Origin: Azophilus sp965220835
Lineage (GTDB): Bacteria > Pseudomonadota > Gammaproteobacteria > Pseudomonadales > Azotimanducaceae
Direction of reading: 5' to 3'
DNA length: 64,000 nt
Assembly: GCA_965220835.1 (NCBI GenBank)
Contig: OZ244842.1
Span: 2,728,001 to 2,792,000 of the forward strand
In this document: one piece after another, positions 46,464 through 55,430 of the stretch
Position numbering within the stretch: the stretch's first letter is position 1
Layout: every line of letters starts with the position of its first letter
The notes under the pieces: model-generated
The model's input: only the letters and a program-made list of their open reading frames with translations
Database searches by the model: none
Told to the model about the DNA's origin: nothing
Translations under genes and position numbers: made by a program

Positions 46464-47252
46464 TCAAGGCACGATGGCCGTTAGGGCGTCAAGCACCGCA
46501 TTGGGCTGCTCGGAGAGCATGGCGTGGCCACAGCCAGGCAAGCGTTCCAAGCGGGCATCCTGCAGGCGTTCGCGGACCCGGATGCCGGCTCGCGCCGGGG
46601 TCATCTGGTCCGCCTCGCCGACCACGACCAACGCCGAGCAGCGCACTGGCCCAGCGTCCGCTTCCGGGTCGAAGCCGTTGCAGGCGGCGAGGTCGGCATG
46701 GAAGACGCCTGGCGCGACGGTTTCCAGCAAGCGTTCCCCGCCACCGAGCATCCACATGCCGGGATTGGGGCAGGCACCGAGCTTGGCGCGCGGGCTGTGG
46801 CTCCAAGTGTTGGCCATGTCGATGGCGGCGTGGTCGTTGTCCCGTGCGGCATTGAGCAGCGCGTCGGTCACGGGCATGGGCGCCGATGCGCCCAGCAGGG
46901 CCAGCGCTCGGCAGCGGTCGGGATGCTGCGCTGCCAGCACGTAGGCGACGAGCGAGCCCATGCTGTGGCCCACCACGGCCGCGGTGTGCAACTGCGCCGC
47001 ATCCATGGCCCGCACCACCCATTGCGCCATCGCGGCAATGGAATTGAGCCCCGGGCCCTCGCTGCGCCCGTGGCCCGGGAGGTCCACGGCCAGCACATTC
47101 AATCCGGTCCGGGCGAAGTGGCGGGCCGGCATCACCCAAACGCTGTGGTCCATGCCGGCACCGTGGATGAACACCGCCGCCCGCTGCCCCGGCACATGGG
47201 CAGCGCTGCCAGTGGCCGCGAACGCCGTCTTGCCATCCACTTCCAGCCTCAC
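46464..47252 (-). CDS. Alpha/beta-fold hydrolase
   Basis: The 262-residue protein has the oxyanion region FIHGAGMDHSVW, then DLPGHGRSEGP, nucleophile elbow VGHSMGS (Ser about residue 96), acid VVVGEADQMTP and His GCGHAMLSE. The GTG start overlaps the stop of the sulfhydrylase gene. Close relatives include lactone and ester hydrolases. Tight coupling to an O-acetylhomoserine sulfhydrylase might point to a role in homoserine-ester metabolism, but the sequence lacks the larger MetX layout. Confidence 0.9.
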   Translation of the reverse strand: MRLEVDGKTAFAATGSAAHVPGQRAAVFIHGAGMDHSVWVMPARHFARTGLNVLAVDLPGHGRSEGPGLNSIAAMAQWVVRAMDAAQLHTAAVVGHSMGSLVAYVLAAQHPDRCRALALLGASAPMPVTDALLNAARDNDHAAIDMANTWSHSPRAKLGACPNPGMWMLGGGERLLETVAPGVFHADLAACNGFDPEADAGPVRCSALVVVGEADQMTPARAGIRVRERLQDARLERLPGCGHAMLSEQPNAVLDALTAIVP

Positions 47253-48559
47253 CCGTGCTGCCCCCTGCCCACCCGCTTCAGGGCGCGGCCCAAGTCGCTC
47301 ACCAAGTCGTTGGCATCCTCAAGACCAATCGACAGGCGAATCAAGCCCTCGCCGATGCCAGCCGCCTGCAGCGCCTTGGCGTCCATGCGGTGATGGGTGG
47401 TGCTTGCCGGGTGAATCACCAAGGACTTGGCGTCGCCGACGTTGGCCAAGTGGGAGAAGAGGTCAAGGGATTCGATCAAGGTCTTGCCCGCTTCCCGGCC
47501 ACCCGCCACGGTGAAGCCAAACACCGCCCCCGCACCCTTGGGCAGCAGCTCGCGGGCCAGCGCGTGGTCCGGGTGGTCCGGCAACCCCGGATGGCTGACG
47601 GACTCCACCAACGGGTGGCTGGCGAGGAACTCGGCCACGCGCAGGGCGTTGGACACGTGCCGGGCCATGCGCAACGGCAGGGTTTCCAGCCCCTGCAGGA
47701 TCTGAAAGGCCGTCATCGGCGCCATGCAGGCGCCAAAGTCCCGAATGCCCTCCTTGCGCGCCCGCGTGATGAAGGCCGCGGGGCCGAATTCCTCGCCAAA
47801 CACCAGATCGTGAAACCCAACGTAGGGGTCGTTGATGGTGGGAAACGGACCGCTCTCCCAATCGAACCCGCCGCCATCGACGAGCAAGCCGCCAATCACC
47901 ACCCCATGGCCACTGAGGAATTTGGTGGCCGAGTGCATGACCAGGTCCGCGCCCAGCCGTATGGGCTGGCACAGGTAGGGGGTGGCGAAGGTGGCGTCAA
48001 CCAGCAACGGCAGGCCGTGCTGGTGCGCCACCTCGGCCACCGCCGGCACATTGAGCACTTCAAGGCCCGGGTTGCCGAGTATTTCGCCAAACACCAGCCG
48101 GGTCTCCGGCCGAATGGCGGCGGCAAAGGCGGCGGGATTCCGCGGATCGACGAAGGTGGTTTCGATGCCAAAGCGCGGCAGGGTGTATTCGAGCAGGTTG
48201 TGGGTGCCGCCATACAGCGACCGGCTGGAGACGATGTGGTCACCGGCGGAGCAGATGGTTGCCACGGCCAGGTGCATGGCGGCTTGGCCGCTGGCGGCGG
48301 CAATGGCCCCCACGCCGCCATCGAGCGCCGCGATGCGCTCCTCAAGCACGGCGTTGGTGGGGTTGGACAGGCGCGAATAGACATGGCCGGCCCGTTCGAT
48401 GTTGAACAGACCCGCCGCAAAGTCCGAATCCGGGAACACGAAGGAGGCGGATTGGTAGATGGGCGTCGCCCGGGCCCCGGTGGCGGGATCGGGCGCTTGC
48501 CCGGCATGCAGGGAGAGGGTGTCGAAGCCGATGGACGCGGGGCCCTTGTGGTCGCTCAT
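47249..48559 (-). CDS. O-acetylhomoserine sulfhydrylase-type PLP enzyme
   Basis: The protein has 436 residues from ATG 48559 and starts MSDHKGPASIGFDTLSLHAG. Cys/Met-metabolism PLP family motifs are YSRLSNPTNAVLEERIAALD, AAASGQAAMHLAVATICSAG and the Schiff-base lysine in MHSATKFLSGHGVVIGG. The C-terminal family end is VGDAKSLVIHPASTTHHRMD. Length fits MetY rather than the roughly 390-residue MetB/MetZ. It makes homocysteine from O-acetylhomoserine and sulfide, or acts on related esters. The frame is open 30 codons further upstream but without a good start. Confidence 0.93.
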   Translation of the reverse strand: MSDHKGPASIGFDTLSLHAGQAPDPATGARATPIYQSASFVFPDSDFAAGLFNIERAGHVYSRLSNPTNAVLEERIAALDGGVGAIAAASGQAAMHLAVATICSAGDHIVSSRSLYGGTHNLLEYTLPRFGIETTFVDPRNPAAFAAAIRPETRLVFGEILGNPGLEVLNVPAVAEVAHQHGLPLLVDATFATPYLCQPIRLGADLVMHSATKFLSGHGVVIGGLLVDGGGFDWESGPFPTINDPYVGFHDLVFGEEFGPAAFITRARKEGIRDFGACMAPMTAFQILQGLETLPLRMARHVSNALRVAEFLASHPLVESVSHPGLPDHPDHALARELLPKGAGAVFGFTVAGGREAGKTLIESLDLFSHLANVGDAKSLVIHPASTTHHRMDAKALQAAGIGEGLIRLSIGLEDANDLVSDLGRALKRVGRGQHG

Positions 48560-48746
48560 GGTTCGCCGCGCTCCGATGATCTCAGCTTGGCGCTGGGGGC
48601 GCGGCCACCGGCGCGAAAGCGACGCGCTGGCTGGTGATGATCCGCGCATGCCGGGCCATGTGCGTCATGGTAGCACAGACCTTTGCAGGGCCGAGGCCCC
48701 ATGGCGATCCATGGAGCCTCGGCAAGAGGGCCGCAACGGTGCAGGC

Positions 48747-48968
48747 CTAGAACTGGCCGTTGTGCCAATCGTGCTGGCTCGGCGGGGCACCCAGCCACAG
48801 TGGCGGCGCGAGCGGCACGCCGTAAGTTGCCGAGGGTGCGCGCGGCCTGCCGCCGGTGCCGTCCGGACCGGGGTAATGGCCATGCGCGCCGCCACTGACC
48901 GCCAAGGATTCGGCAGCGGACAGTTCGCGCAGGGCGGTCGAGGCGGATGTGTGGGTGAAGTGGGTCAT
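48747..48968 (-). CDS. Double-glycine leader peptide, candidate bacteriocin/RiPP precursor
   Basis: The 73-residue product begins MTHFTHTSASTALRELSAAE, SLAVSGG, then AHGHYPGPDGTGGRPRAPSA and TYGVPLAPPLWLGAPPSQHD, WHNGQF. The leader LRELSAAESLAVSGG fits the double-glycine leaders cut by C39-peptidase ABC exporters: an acidic amphipathic stretch with L/V at -4 and -7-like positions and GG at the end. The 46-residue core is Gly/Pro/His/Trp-rich. The ATG has GGAG seven bases upstream. The gene stands alone, 266 bases beyond the thioesterase gene and 187 bases before the sulfhydrylase start. No exporter or modifying enzyme is visible in the window, so those would act from elsewhere. Confidence 0.65.
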   Translation of the reverse strand: MTHFTHTSASTALRELSAAESLAVSGGAHGHYPGPDGTGGRPRAPSATYGVPLAPPLWLGAPPSQHDWHNGQF

Positions 48969-49234
48969 GAGGTTTCTCCGTCAGTAAAGTGGATGGCCAA
49001 CGTACCAACTCCAATCGCCCAAATCTGCGGGCAATTTCCCCAATTCTCGTCATCCACCATCCCGGCAAAACTTGAGTGATCTGGGCAACCCGATGTGCGA
49101 CATTCCCCACAAAATGCGCTTTGCGGTGCGCCGCGAGTGGCGCGACTTGGCCTGCAACCAGGCCTTTAGCTATTGAAGACTGTGCGCAAGGGCCTCCGGA
49201 GCGGGGCGCCAAGCGCCGTTTCGGTCCGGCGGCT

Positions 49235-49660
49235 TCAACGGGCGATCATGAAGCTCGCCGTGGCCTGGGCGACCAAGTCGCCAATGTCCTGGCGGATGAT
49301 GCGCCCCTCCATCTGCGCGAGGCGGCCCTTGCGCTTCAGGCAACGGCCCTCCAAGCGCACCGGTGCGCCGATCGGCAATTCCGCTCGGTAGCGGATGTCC
49401 GCTTTGGCCGTGAAGCAGACGATGCCTTTCAGCCAGAGCCAATTGGCCATGACGTCATCGAGCAGGCTGAAGACGATGCCGCCATGGGTGACGTTGCGGT
49501 AGCCCGCGTGCCGCTGGTCCGGGGTGAACTCCGCCAAGCACAGATCGTCCTGCAACCGGAAGCGGACCTTGAGGCCGATGGGGTTGTCGGGGCCGCACAC
49601 AAAACACTGGTTGCCTTGGCGAACTCGGGGCGCGGGCGCGTTTTGAGAGGTTCTGGGCAT
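49235..49660 (-). CDS. PaaI-type hot-dog thioesterase
   Basis: The 141-residue protein has the hot-dog layout: GLKVRFRLQDDLCLAEFTPD, the active-site loop THGGIVFSLLDDVMANWL (H-G-G and the acidic DD), then FTAKADIRYRAELPIGAPVR and ATASFMIAR. The N-terminal CFVCGPDNPIGL is a common start of this subgroup. It likely hydrolyses acyl-CoA. It is divergent from the Nudix gene with only 30 bases between the starts, so the promoters must overlap. Confidence 0.9.
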   Translation of the reverse strand: MPRTSQNAPAPRVRQGNQCFVCGPDNPIGLKVRFRLQDDLCLAEFTPDQRHAGYRNVTHGGIVFSLLDDVMANWLWLKGIVCFTAKADIRYRAELPIGAPVRLEGRCLKRKGRLAQMEGRIIRQDIGDLVAQATASFMIAR

Positions 49661-49690
49661 GTTGGCGGTCTAGGTTAACATCCCCTTCCC

Positions 49691-50299
49691 GTGATTGATC
49701 TGCCGAGCATACGTCGCCGCCTCGCTGACCATCAAGGCGCAACCGTCACCCCCGGACGCCGCACTCGGCAAGCGGCGGTGGCCGTCATTCTGCGTGAGCT
49801 TAAGGGTCGGACCGAAGTGCTGTTCATCAAGCGGGCGGAGAAGGCGGGCGATCCTTGGTCCGGCCAAATGGCCTTTCCCGGCGGCCACCGAGAACGATCC
49901 GACGCCGACCTCAAGGCGGCGGCGATCCGCGAAACCCATGAGGAGATCGGCCTTGACCTCGCCGCCAGCGAGTACCTCGGCGCCCTGGACCACCACTATG
50001 CCGCGCCCCGCGGACCGCGCTTGGACATGCTGATCGCGCCCCATGTCTTTGTGCTTGAAGGCGATCCGCCCTTTAGCCTGAACTACGAGGTGGCGGAAGT
50101 GGTCTGGGCGCCCCTCGATTCGCTGGCGGCCAATGGCCTGCACGACACCGAAACCCTGCCCATTGCCGGCAAGCCCACGGTGTTCAATGGCTACCGGCTC
50201 AGCGGAGGCCACTTCGTCTGGGGGTTGACTTACCGCATGCTTAAGGACTTCTTCCTCACGCTCAACCCCGATTGGCCGCCGCCGGCGGAAGTCAGCTAG
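49691..50299 (+). CDS. Nudix hydrolase, NudL/CoA pyrophosphatase type
   Basis: The 202-residue protein starts at a GTG. A Nudix box is present as GGHRERSDADLKAAAIRETH followed by EEIGL, matching GX5EX7REUXEEXGU. Upstream, KRAEKAGDPWSGQMAFPGGH resembles the extra UPF0035 region that marks CoA-specific members. It would cleave CoA or acyl-CoA to a 4'-phosphopantetheine compound and 3',5'-ADP. It is divergent from the thioesterase gene, which may be functionally related. Confidence 0.9.
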   Translation: MIDLPSIRRRLADHQGATVTPGRRTRQAAVAVILRELKGRTEVLFIKRAEKAGDPWSGQMAFPGGHRERSDADLKAAAIRETHEEIGLDLAASEYLGALDHHYAAPRGPRLDMLIAPHVFVLEGDPPFSLNYEVAEVVWAPLDSLAANGLHDTETLPIAGKPTVFNGYRLSGGHFVWGLTYRMLKDFFLTLNPDWPPPAEVS

Positions 50300-50327
50300 C
50301 TTGGCTGTGCGCGGGACGGCACGCCAG

Positions 50328-51716
50328 TCAGTCCGCTGAGCAATAGTCCGCGATGGCCAGCCCGGCGGCAACGCTGGTGAAGGGGTCCTGCTCCACCACG
50401 CGCCCGGGAAAGCGCTCATCGAGCATGCGCCGCACGGCGGGAATCAGGTTGGAGCCCCCCGTGCGCAGCACGACGTCCACATCCGCCGCCGCGATGCCGG
50501 CCCGGGCCAAGGTTTCGTCGAGGGCCGTGGCGAAAGCCGCCAGCGGCTCGGCGATCAGCGCCTCAAATCGCGAACGGGTCAACTCCACCCGCACGTCAAT
50601 CTCGGGAATGTCCAGCACCGCCTTCGGCATCTCGGACAGCTCCGACTTGAAGAGCTTGATGGCCTGAAACACCAGATAGCCGAGGTTGCGCCGGATGAGT
50701 TCGTGCAGGCGGCCGAACTTGCGCCCGCCCGGCCCGCCCTGGGCGATGCAGTCCATCACCGCCGTGGTGTAGCGGTTCTGGTTGAGCGTGTAGCCCACGG
50801 TCCAGTTGAGCAGCAATTGCTCGTAGTCCTCGAAGGGGAAGCGAGTCTCGATGTCGCGGCTCATGCCGCGTCGGCGCCAGACCTCGCCCTTGCCGAGCAG
50901 GGGAAAGAGCAGTTCCCGAAACAGCATCTGGTCGATGTGATCGCCGCCGAGCGCGATGCCGTGCGTGGTGGCCACGTCAAACCGGCCTCCTCGCCGATGC
51001 AGCACGCAGAAGTCCAGCGTGCCGCCACCGAAATCCACCGTCAGCAGGCATTCCCCATCGCGGCCGGGCTGGCCGTGCAGGTAGCGCACGGCGGCAGCGA
51101 CGGGCTCGGCGTAGGGACGTAGATCGCTGATGCCCGCATGGCGGCATGCTTCGCTCAAGCGGGCCAAGGCGGTGCGGTTGCGATGCGGATCGCGCCCTTC
51201 GAAGTTGACCGGGTGGCCGACGTGGGCACGGACGCAGCTCTCCACGCCAGCTTGCCGGATGCGCTTGCGGATGTGCAGCAGAATCGGGGTGATCAGCGCG
51301 ACCACGCGGAACGGGTGATCGAACACCATCAGCCGTCGGGTCCGCTCATCGCCCAACAGGCGTTTCAAGCCACGGAACAGCCGGCCCTGCAGGCCGCTGT
51401 CGATCAGCGGCTGGCCGTAAATCGCCTTGCTCGACGTCTCCAGCGGCGCTGGATTGTCCGAGTCGCCGTGCTGGACGAATTCAGACTCCGTGCCGATGAC
51501 CTCAGGGATGAACTCCACGGTGCGGCCCGTGTTGCCGGCCAGGTAGCGGTCGATGGCCTGCTGGCCGACGCAGGACTGCAGGTCCCGGTTGATGTAGGTG
51601 GCCGACGGCATGATCGGCGACCCAGCTTCCAGGCCGACGAATTCAAGCCGCTCCCCGTCAAAAACCGCAGCGGTGGAGTTGGTGGTGCCGAAATCAATCC
51701 CAACGCCAAGGCGCAT
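50328..51716 (-). CDS. yegD: Hsp70-family chaperone-like protein (YegD type)
   Basis: The 462-residue protein has actin-fold ATPase motifs: GIDFGTTNSTAAVF at the N-terminus, LTVDFGGGTLDFCVL near residue 225, and VVLRTGGSNLIPAVRRML near 415. It lacks the substrate-binding domain and lid of DnaK, as YegD does (about 450 residues). The biological role of YegD is unclear. It ends three bases before where the msrA frame begins in transcription order reversed: msrA lies upstream and this gene follows it, so oxidative-stress repair and the chaperone may be coexpressed. Confidence 0.92.
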   Translation of the reverse strand: MRLGVGIDFGTTNSTAAVFDGERLEFVGLEAGSPIMPSATYINRDLQSCVGQQAIDRYLAGNTGRTVEFIPEVIGTESEFVQHGDSDNPAPLETSSKAIYGQPLIDSGLQGRLFRGLKRLLGDERTRRLMVFDHPFRVVALITPILLHIRKRIRQAGVESCVRAHVGHPVNFEGRDPHRNRTALARLSEACRHAGISDLRPYAEPVAAAVRYLHGQPGRDGECLLTVDFGGGTLDFCVLHRRGGRFDVATTHGIALGGDHIDQMLFRELLFPLLGKGEVWRRRGMSRDIETRFPFEDYEQLLLNWTVGYTLNQNRYTTAVMDCIAQGGPGGRKFGRLHELIRRNLGYLVFQAIKLFKSELSEMPKAVLDIPEIDVRVELTRSRFEALIAEPLAAFATALDETLARAGIAAADVDVVLRTGGSNLIPAVRRMLDERFPGRVVEQDPFTSVAAGLAIADYCSAD

Positions 51717-51719
51717 CGC

Positions 51720-52361
51720 TCACCCGACAGCGGCCATCCCGGCGCAGGCAACGCCCGTGCCGCCGAGGCCGCAGTAGCCATTGGGCACCTTCGCCAAGTA
51801 TTGCTGATGATAGTGTTCGGCGAAGTAGAAGGGCGGTGCGGCCTTGATTTCCGTGGTAATCGAACCGTAACCCGCTGCCGTCAGTGCCTCCTGATACTGG
51901 TCCCGGGAGGCCAAGGCGGCTTCAAGCCCCTCGTCCAGAAAGATGGCGGATCGGTACTGCGTGCCCACATCGTTGCCCTGCCGCATGCCTTGGGTGGGGT
52001 CGTGGCCCTCCCAAAACACCTTCAGCAGATCGTCGAGCCCCACTACTTGAGGGTCGTGGACCACGAGCACGGCCTCGGTATGCCCAGTGAGCCCTGAACA
52101 GACCTCCTCATAGGTGGGGTTGGGAGTAAAGCCGCCGGCGTAGCCCACAGCGGTGGTGAACACGCCCTTGGTCTGCCAGAACAGGCGCTCCGCCCCCCAG
52201 AAGCAGCCCATGCCGAACACGGCTTGGCGCAAGCCGTCTGGGTAAGGGCCAACCAGAGGATGGCCATTGACGAAGTGCTCGCGGGGCACCGGCATGGGCT
52301 CGGCGCGGCCCGGCAGCGCCCGCTCCGCAGCCGGCAGCCGCAGTTTGCGTTGGAAGAGCAT
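51720..52361 (-). CDS. msrA: Peptide methionine sulfoxide reductase A
   Basis: The 213-residue protein, the same length class as E. coli MsrA, starts at ATG 52361; the open frame upstream is not typical. The catalytic Cys lies in FGMGCFWGAERLFW (about residue 53), with downstream GYAGGFTPNPTYEEVCSGLT, GHTEAVLVVHDP and EHYHQQYL. Resolving cysteines occur in the C-terminal NGYCGLGGTGVACAG. It reduces methionine-S-sulfoxide in proteins using thioredoxin. The Hsp70-like gene follows after three bases. Confidence 0.95.
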   Translation of the reverse strand: MLFQRKLRLPAAERALPGRAEPMPVPREHFVNGHPLVGPYPDGLRQAVFGMGCFWGAERLFWQTKGVFTTAVGYAGGFTPNPTYEEVCSGLTGHTEAVLVVHDPQVVGLDDLLKVFWEGHDPTQGMRQGNDVGTQYRSAIFLDEGLEAALASRDQYQEALTAAGYGSITTEIKAAPPFYFAEHYHQQYLAKVPNGYCGLGGTGVACAGMAAVG

Positions 52362-52508
52362 GAGCCATACTCCCTGAGTTGGATTGGCAGCATCATATAA
52401 GACTCCGGGCGACAGTTCATGGCTGGCCGGAACTGCGACATCAAAGACAGGCCGCAATCCTTCCCACGCAAGCGGCGCAAACGGCGCAAAAGGTGCTATA
52501 AAGCACCC

Positions 52509-54152
52509 ATGCCTTCACCCACCCTCGGATTGGCGCTTGGTCTGCTGGCGCTGCTGTTTGGATGCCAATCGGCACCCCCAATGGCGGCGAGCGCTGCCGT
52601 GGACGAGCGCCCGGAGCCATTCGCACCGGGCCGAATTCGCGCTGAGTTCATGGCCGCCGACGACCTGCCCCAACGCATGGACCGGCTGATTGAACTGGAA
52701 AGCGACGCCATCAAGCTCTTGGAGTACGAGCCGCTGAAGCTCGGCGCCATTGGCAGCGCCATTCTTGATCTCAATCCCGGGAGCCTGGTCGGCCACCATG
52801 CTCTGCAGCGCTTCTATGATCACGTGGACGCGGCGGAGACCGCCCGCGAGCACGGCGCTTGGGCGGATGCGGTCAAGGCGGCCATGGCGGCAGGCGCGAC
52901 GGGCGCCAAGGACGCTCCCTTTGTTGCCGTGACGCCCATTGAGGCGCAGGTTTACCTGCAAACGGAAGGCCTGACTCCGGTGGGCGCCATCTATCAGTCC
53001 ACTGACGCCGCGCCGCTGATAATGATGGTGCAGGGCCGGCCCGAGCAGGGACCACTCCAAGTTCTTCATTTCTCCCTGCTCGGCATGTTCCGTGCCATTG
53101 GGCACGGTTTTGCGGAAGTGGTGGGCGAGGACGCGTTCTCGTCGCTGCAACTCATGGGTTTGCTGGCGCGTCAAGGCGACCCGGCGGCGCAAACCGCGGT
53201 GGGTGCGCTACTGCTCAGCCGTAACCGCACGGAAGACGCAATCGGCTGGCTGCAGGCCGGGTCGCGCATTGACAACGTCATCGCCAACAACATCCTGGCC
53301 CGCGTGCATTGGAACCGGGCCAATCAGCCGGACGCCGGAGAGGAGCGGCAGGCGGCGCTCGACGAATCGCTCGAAAACTACCTGCAGGCCATCGCACTCG
53401 GCTCTTCAGAGGCCATGTACGCGCTTGGTGCGCTGTATCTGAGCGGCGCTTTCGGCGGCGACAACGCGGCGTCCGCCATCCCGCTCCTCCAGCAGGCCGC
53501 CGAACTCGACAACAGCGACGCCCTGCTCTACCTGGCCCATCTGCACTACTCGGGAAACCGGGTGGCGCAGGACCGCCAGCAAGCTGAAGACTACTTCGTT
53601 CGCGCCGCCGCCCTCAACAACGAGGCAGCCAGGCTGAGCTACGCCCGCTATCTCATGCGCGAGCGCGGCACTGGGGATTCCCGCACAGTGGCTTGGCTTG
53701 AGGAGACGGTCGAGGACACGGCCAACCCGGAAGCCATGCTGATGCTCGGCAATCTTCACGCCCGAGGCGTTGCCACCAAGCAGAACCTGCGTGTGGCGTA
53801 TCGGTGGTACCGGGACGCGGCCAAGGCAGCCGCTGACGACGCCCACATCGTCAACGAGGTGGCGTGGACGCTGGCGGTGTCGGACCTTGAGCGATTGCGC
53901 CGCGCGCGCTACGCCAACCGCATCATGACTAAAATGATGAAGGGCAACGAGCGGGCTCGCTCGCAACCCGAGTACCTGGACACTTGGGCAGCCACCTACG
54001 CCGCCACCGGCAACTTCCGCGAGGCGGTGCGTCTGCAGGAACTGGCCTTGCAGGAGGCCGTGCAAGCCGAACGGGAAGACGTGCTGGACATCCTGCAGAA
54101 GCACCTTGAGCTCTTCCGGGCCGGCAAGACGGTGACTGAGGCGGTGCCTTAA
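52509..54152 (+). CDS. Sel1-repeat (TPR-like) lipoprotein
   Basis: The protein has 547 residues from ATG 52509, where a lipoprotein signal begins: MPSPTLGLALGLLALLFGC (Cys19). The frame is open 30 codons further upstream, but that part is basic and not a signal. The C-terminal half has Sel1/TPR-type repeats, for example AMYALGALYLSGAFGGDNAA, ALLYLAHLHYSGNRVAQDRQ, QAEDYFVRAAALNNEAARLS and AMLMLGNLHARGVATKQNLR. Such repeats bind proteins in envelope complexes or signalling. It is read in the same direction as selU, with 11 bases between. Confidence 0.88.
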   Translation: MPSPTLGLALGLLALLFGCQSAPPMAASAAVDERPEPFAPGRIRAEFMAADDLPQRMDRLIELESDAIKLLEYEPLKLGAIGSAILDLNPGSLVGHHALQRFYDHVDAAETAREHGAWADAVKAAMAAGATGAKDAPFVAVTPIEAQVYLQTEGLTPVGAIYQSTDAAPLIMMVQGRPEQGPLQVLHFSLLGMFRAIGHGFAEVVGEDAFSSLQLMGLLARQGDPAAQTAVGALLLSRNRTEDAIGWLQAGSRIDNVIANNILARVHWNRANQPDAGEERQAALDESLENYLQAIALGSSEAMYALGALYLSGAFGGDNAASAIPLLQQAAELDNSDALLYLAHLHYSGNRVAQDRQQAEDYFVRAAALNNEAARLSYARYLMRERGTGDSRTVAWLEETVEDTANPEAMLMLGNLHARGVATKQNLRVAYRWYRDAAKAAADDAHIVNEVAWTLAVSDLERLRRARYANRIMTKMMKGNERARSQPEYLDTWAATYAATGNFREAVRLQELALQEAVQAEREDVLDILQKHLELFRAGKTVTEAVP

Positions 54153-54163
54153 GCTAGCGGTCC

Positions 54164-55339
54164 ATGAGCCCCTCCGACCTGCTGGCCAACGACGTCCCCC
54201 TGATTGACCTGCGCGCGCCGGCGGAGTTTTCTCGTGGTGCCTTTCCATGCGCCGTCAACCGACCGCTGCTGACTGACGCCGAGCGAGCGGAGATTGGCAC
54301 CCTGCACAAGCGCCGCGGGCGCGAAGCGGCCATTCGCAGGGGACACGAATTGGTCGCCGGGGAGGTCCGCGACGCCCGCGTGAAGAGCTGGACGGACTTT
54401 CTCACAAAGCATCCCGAAGCGGTCATTTACTGCTGGCGCGGTGGCTTGCGCTCCGCCATTGCCCAGTCCTGGCTGCGGGAATGCGGCTGGAACGTGCCGC
54501 GGGTGGAGGGGGGCTACAAGCGGCTGCGCCAGACCTGCCTCGACCTGTTCGACAGCGTGGTGCCAGCTGACTCGCCCGCACCGGCCGACTCAGCGTCACC
54601 GGCCGATTCATCGGCATCTATGGATTCAGCGGCATCTATGGAATCGGCGGTATCTGCGGATTCAGCGGCATCCACGGATTCAGCGGCATCCACGGATGCC
54701 GGCGAGTCAGTCTCAACCAAGCACTGGCTGGTGTTGTCCGGGCGCACCGGCGTTGGCAAAACCAAAGTCATCGAAAAGCTGCCCGAGGCGATCGACCTCG
54801 AAGCCTTGGCTCGACATCGCGGCTCCGCCTTCGGCGGCCACGGCGGCCCGCAACCCACGCCCATTGCCTTCGAGAACGCCCTGGCCATCGCCTACCTGAA
54901 GCATCGCGGCCCGCGCCTGATCGTCGAGGACGAAAGCCGCACCATTGGGCGTCTGGCCCTGCCCCAGCCTTGGCACGCCCGTATGCAGCAAGCGCCCGTC
55001 GTGCTGCTCGAAGCGCCTTTGCCAGAGCGCATCGCCCACATCCGAGCCGAGTACGTTGATGAACCCTTGGCCAACGGCACCTCCCAGCAGGCGCTGCTCA
55101 ACCGGCACTTGGCGGCGCTGGACCGCATCAAGAAACGGCTGGGCGACAATCGGCACACCGAAGTGGCCGACGCGCTTCAAGCGGGCTTCGGCACCGGCAG
55201 CCATGAGGCATGGATTGAGAGACTGCTGACTTGGTACTATGACCCAATGTACGACTACCAGCTCAAGGCCAAGCAGCGGCGCGTGGTGTTTCGCGGCGGC
55301 CGGTCCGAGGTGGCAGCCTTTCTTCAGGGTGCCGCGTGA
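54164..55339 (+). CDS. selU: tRNA 2-selenouridine synthase (SelU/MnmH) with low-complexity insert
   Basis: The 391-residue protein has an N-terminal rhodanese domain, with catalytic Cys in AVIYCWRGGLRSA, and a C-terminal P-loop domain with LVLSGRTGVGKTKVIEKLP and RGSAFGGHG. It replaces sulfur by selenium in 2-thiouridine at the tRNA wobble base via a geranyl intermediate. Between the domains lies a Ser/Ala/Asp-rich linker (about residues 134-183) encoded by a minisatellite, not usual for the family. Apart from this the protein has a normal layout. No selD is visible nearby. Confidence 0.93.
   Translation: MSPSDLLANDVPLIDLRAPAEFSRGAFPCAVNRPLLTDAERAEIGTLHKRRGREAAIRRGHELVAGEVRDARVKSWTDFLTKHPEAVIYCWRGGLRSAIAQSWLRECGWNVPRVEGGYKRLRQTCLDLFDSVVPADSPAPADSASPADSSASMDSAASMESAVSADSAASTDSAASTDAGESVSTKHWLVLSGRTGVGKTKVIEKLPEAIDLEALARHRGSAFGGHGGPQPTPIAFENALAIAYLKHRGPRLIVEDESRTIGRLALPQPWHARMQQAPVVLLEAPLPERIAHIRAEYVDEPLANGTSQQALLNRHLAALDRIKKRLGDNRHTEVADALQAGFGTGSHEAWIERLLTWYYDPMYDYQLKAKQRRVVFRGGRSEVAAFLQGAA
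54611..54700 (+). repeat. Coding minisatellite, five 18-base units in selU
   Basis: Five consecutive 18-base units of the type GCGGCATCTATGGATTCA encode SAASMD/SAASTD-like hexapeptides. Because the unit is a multiple of three, gain or loss of units keeps the frame. Flanking codons (PADSASPADS) look like older, decayed units. Confidence 0.9.
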
Positions 55340-55430
55340 AGGTAGCGTGAATTCGCTCGCCGCTTAAGCTCACGGCACCTTCACGGGGCCCTCCCCATAC
55401 TCTCCAACTCAGCAATTTCACGGGGGATGC

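Noticed and set aside
47255..48637. 460-codon plus-strand frame
   Set aside because: Antisense to the O-acetylhomoserine sulfhydrylase gene with no recognisable domain.
48556..49212. 218-codon minus-strand frame across the double-glycine peptide gene
   Set aside because: Basic, low-quality product with no start context; the small peptide frame has the ribosome site and leader signature.
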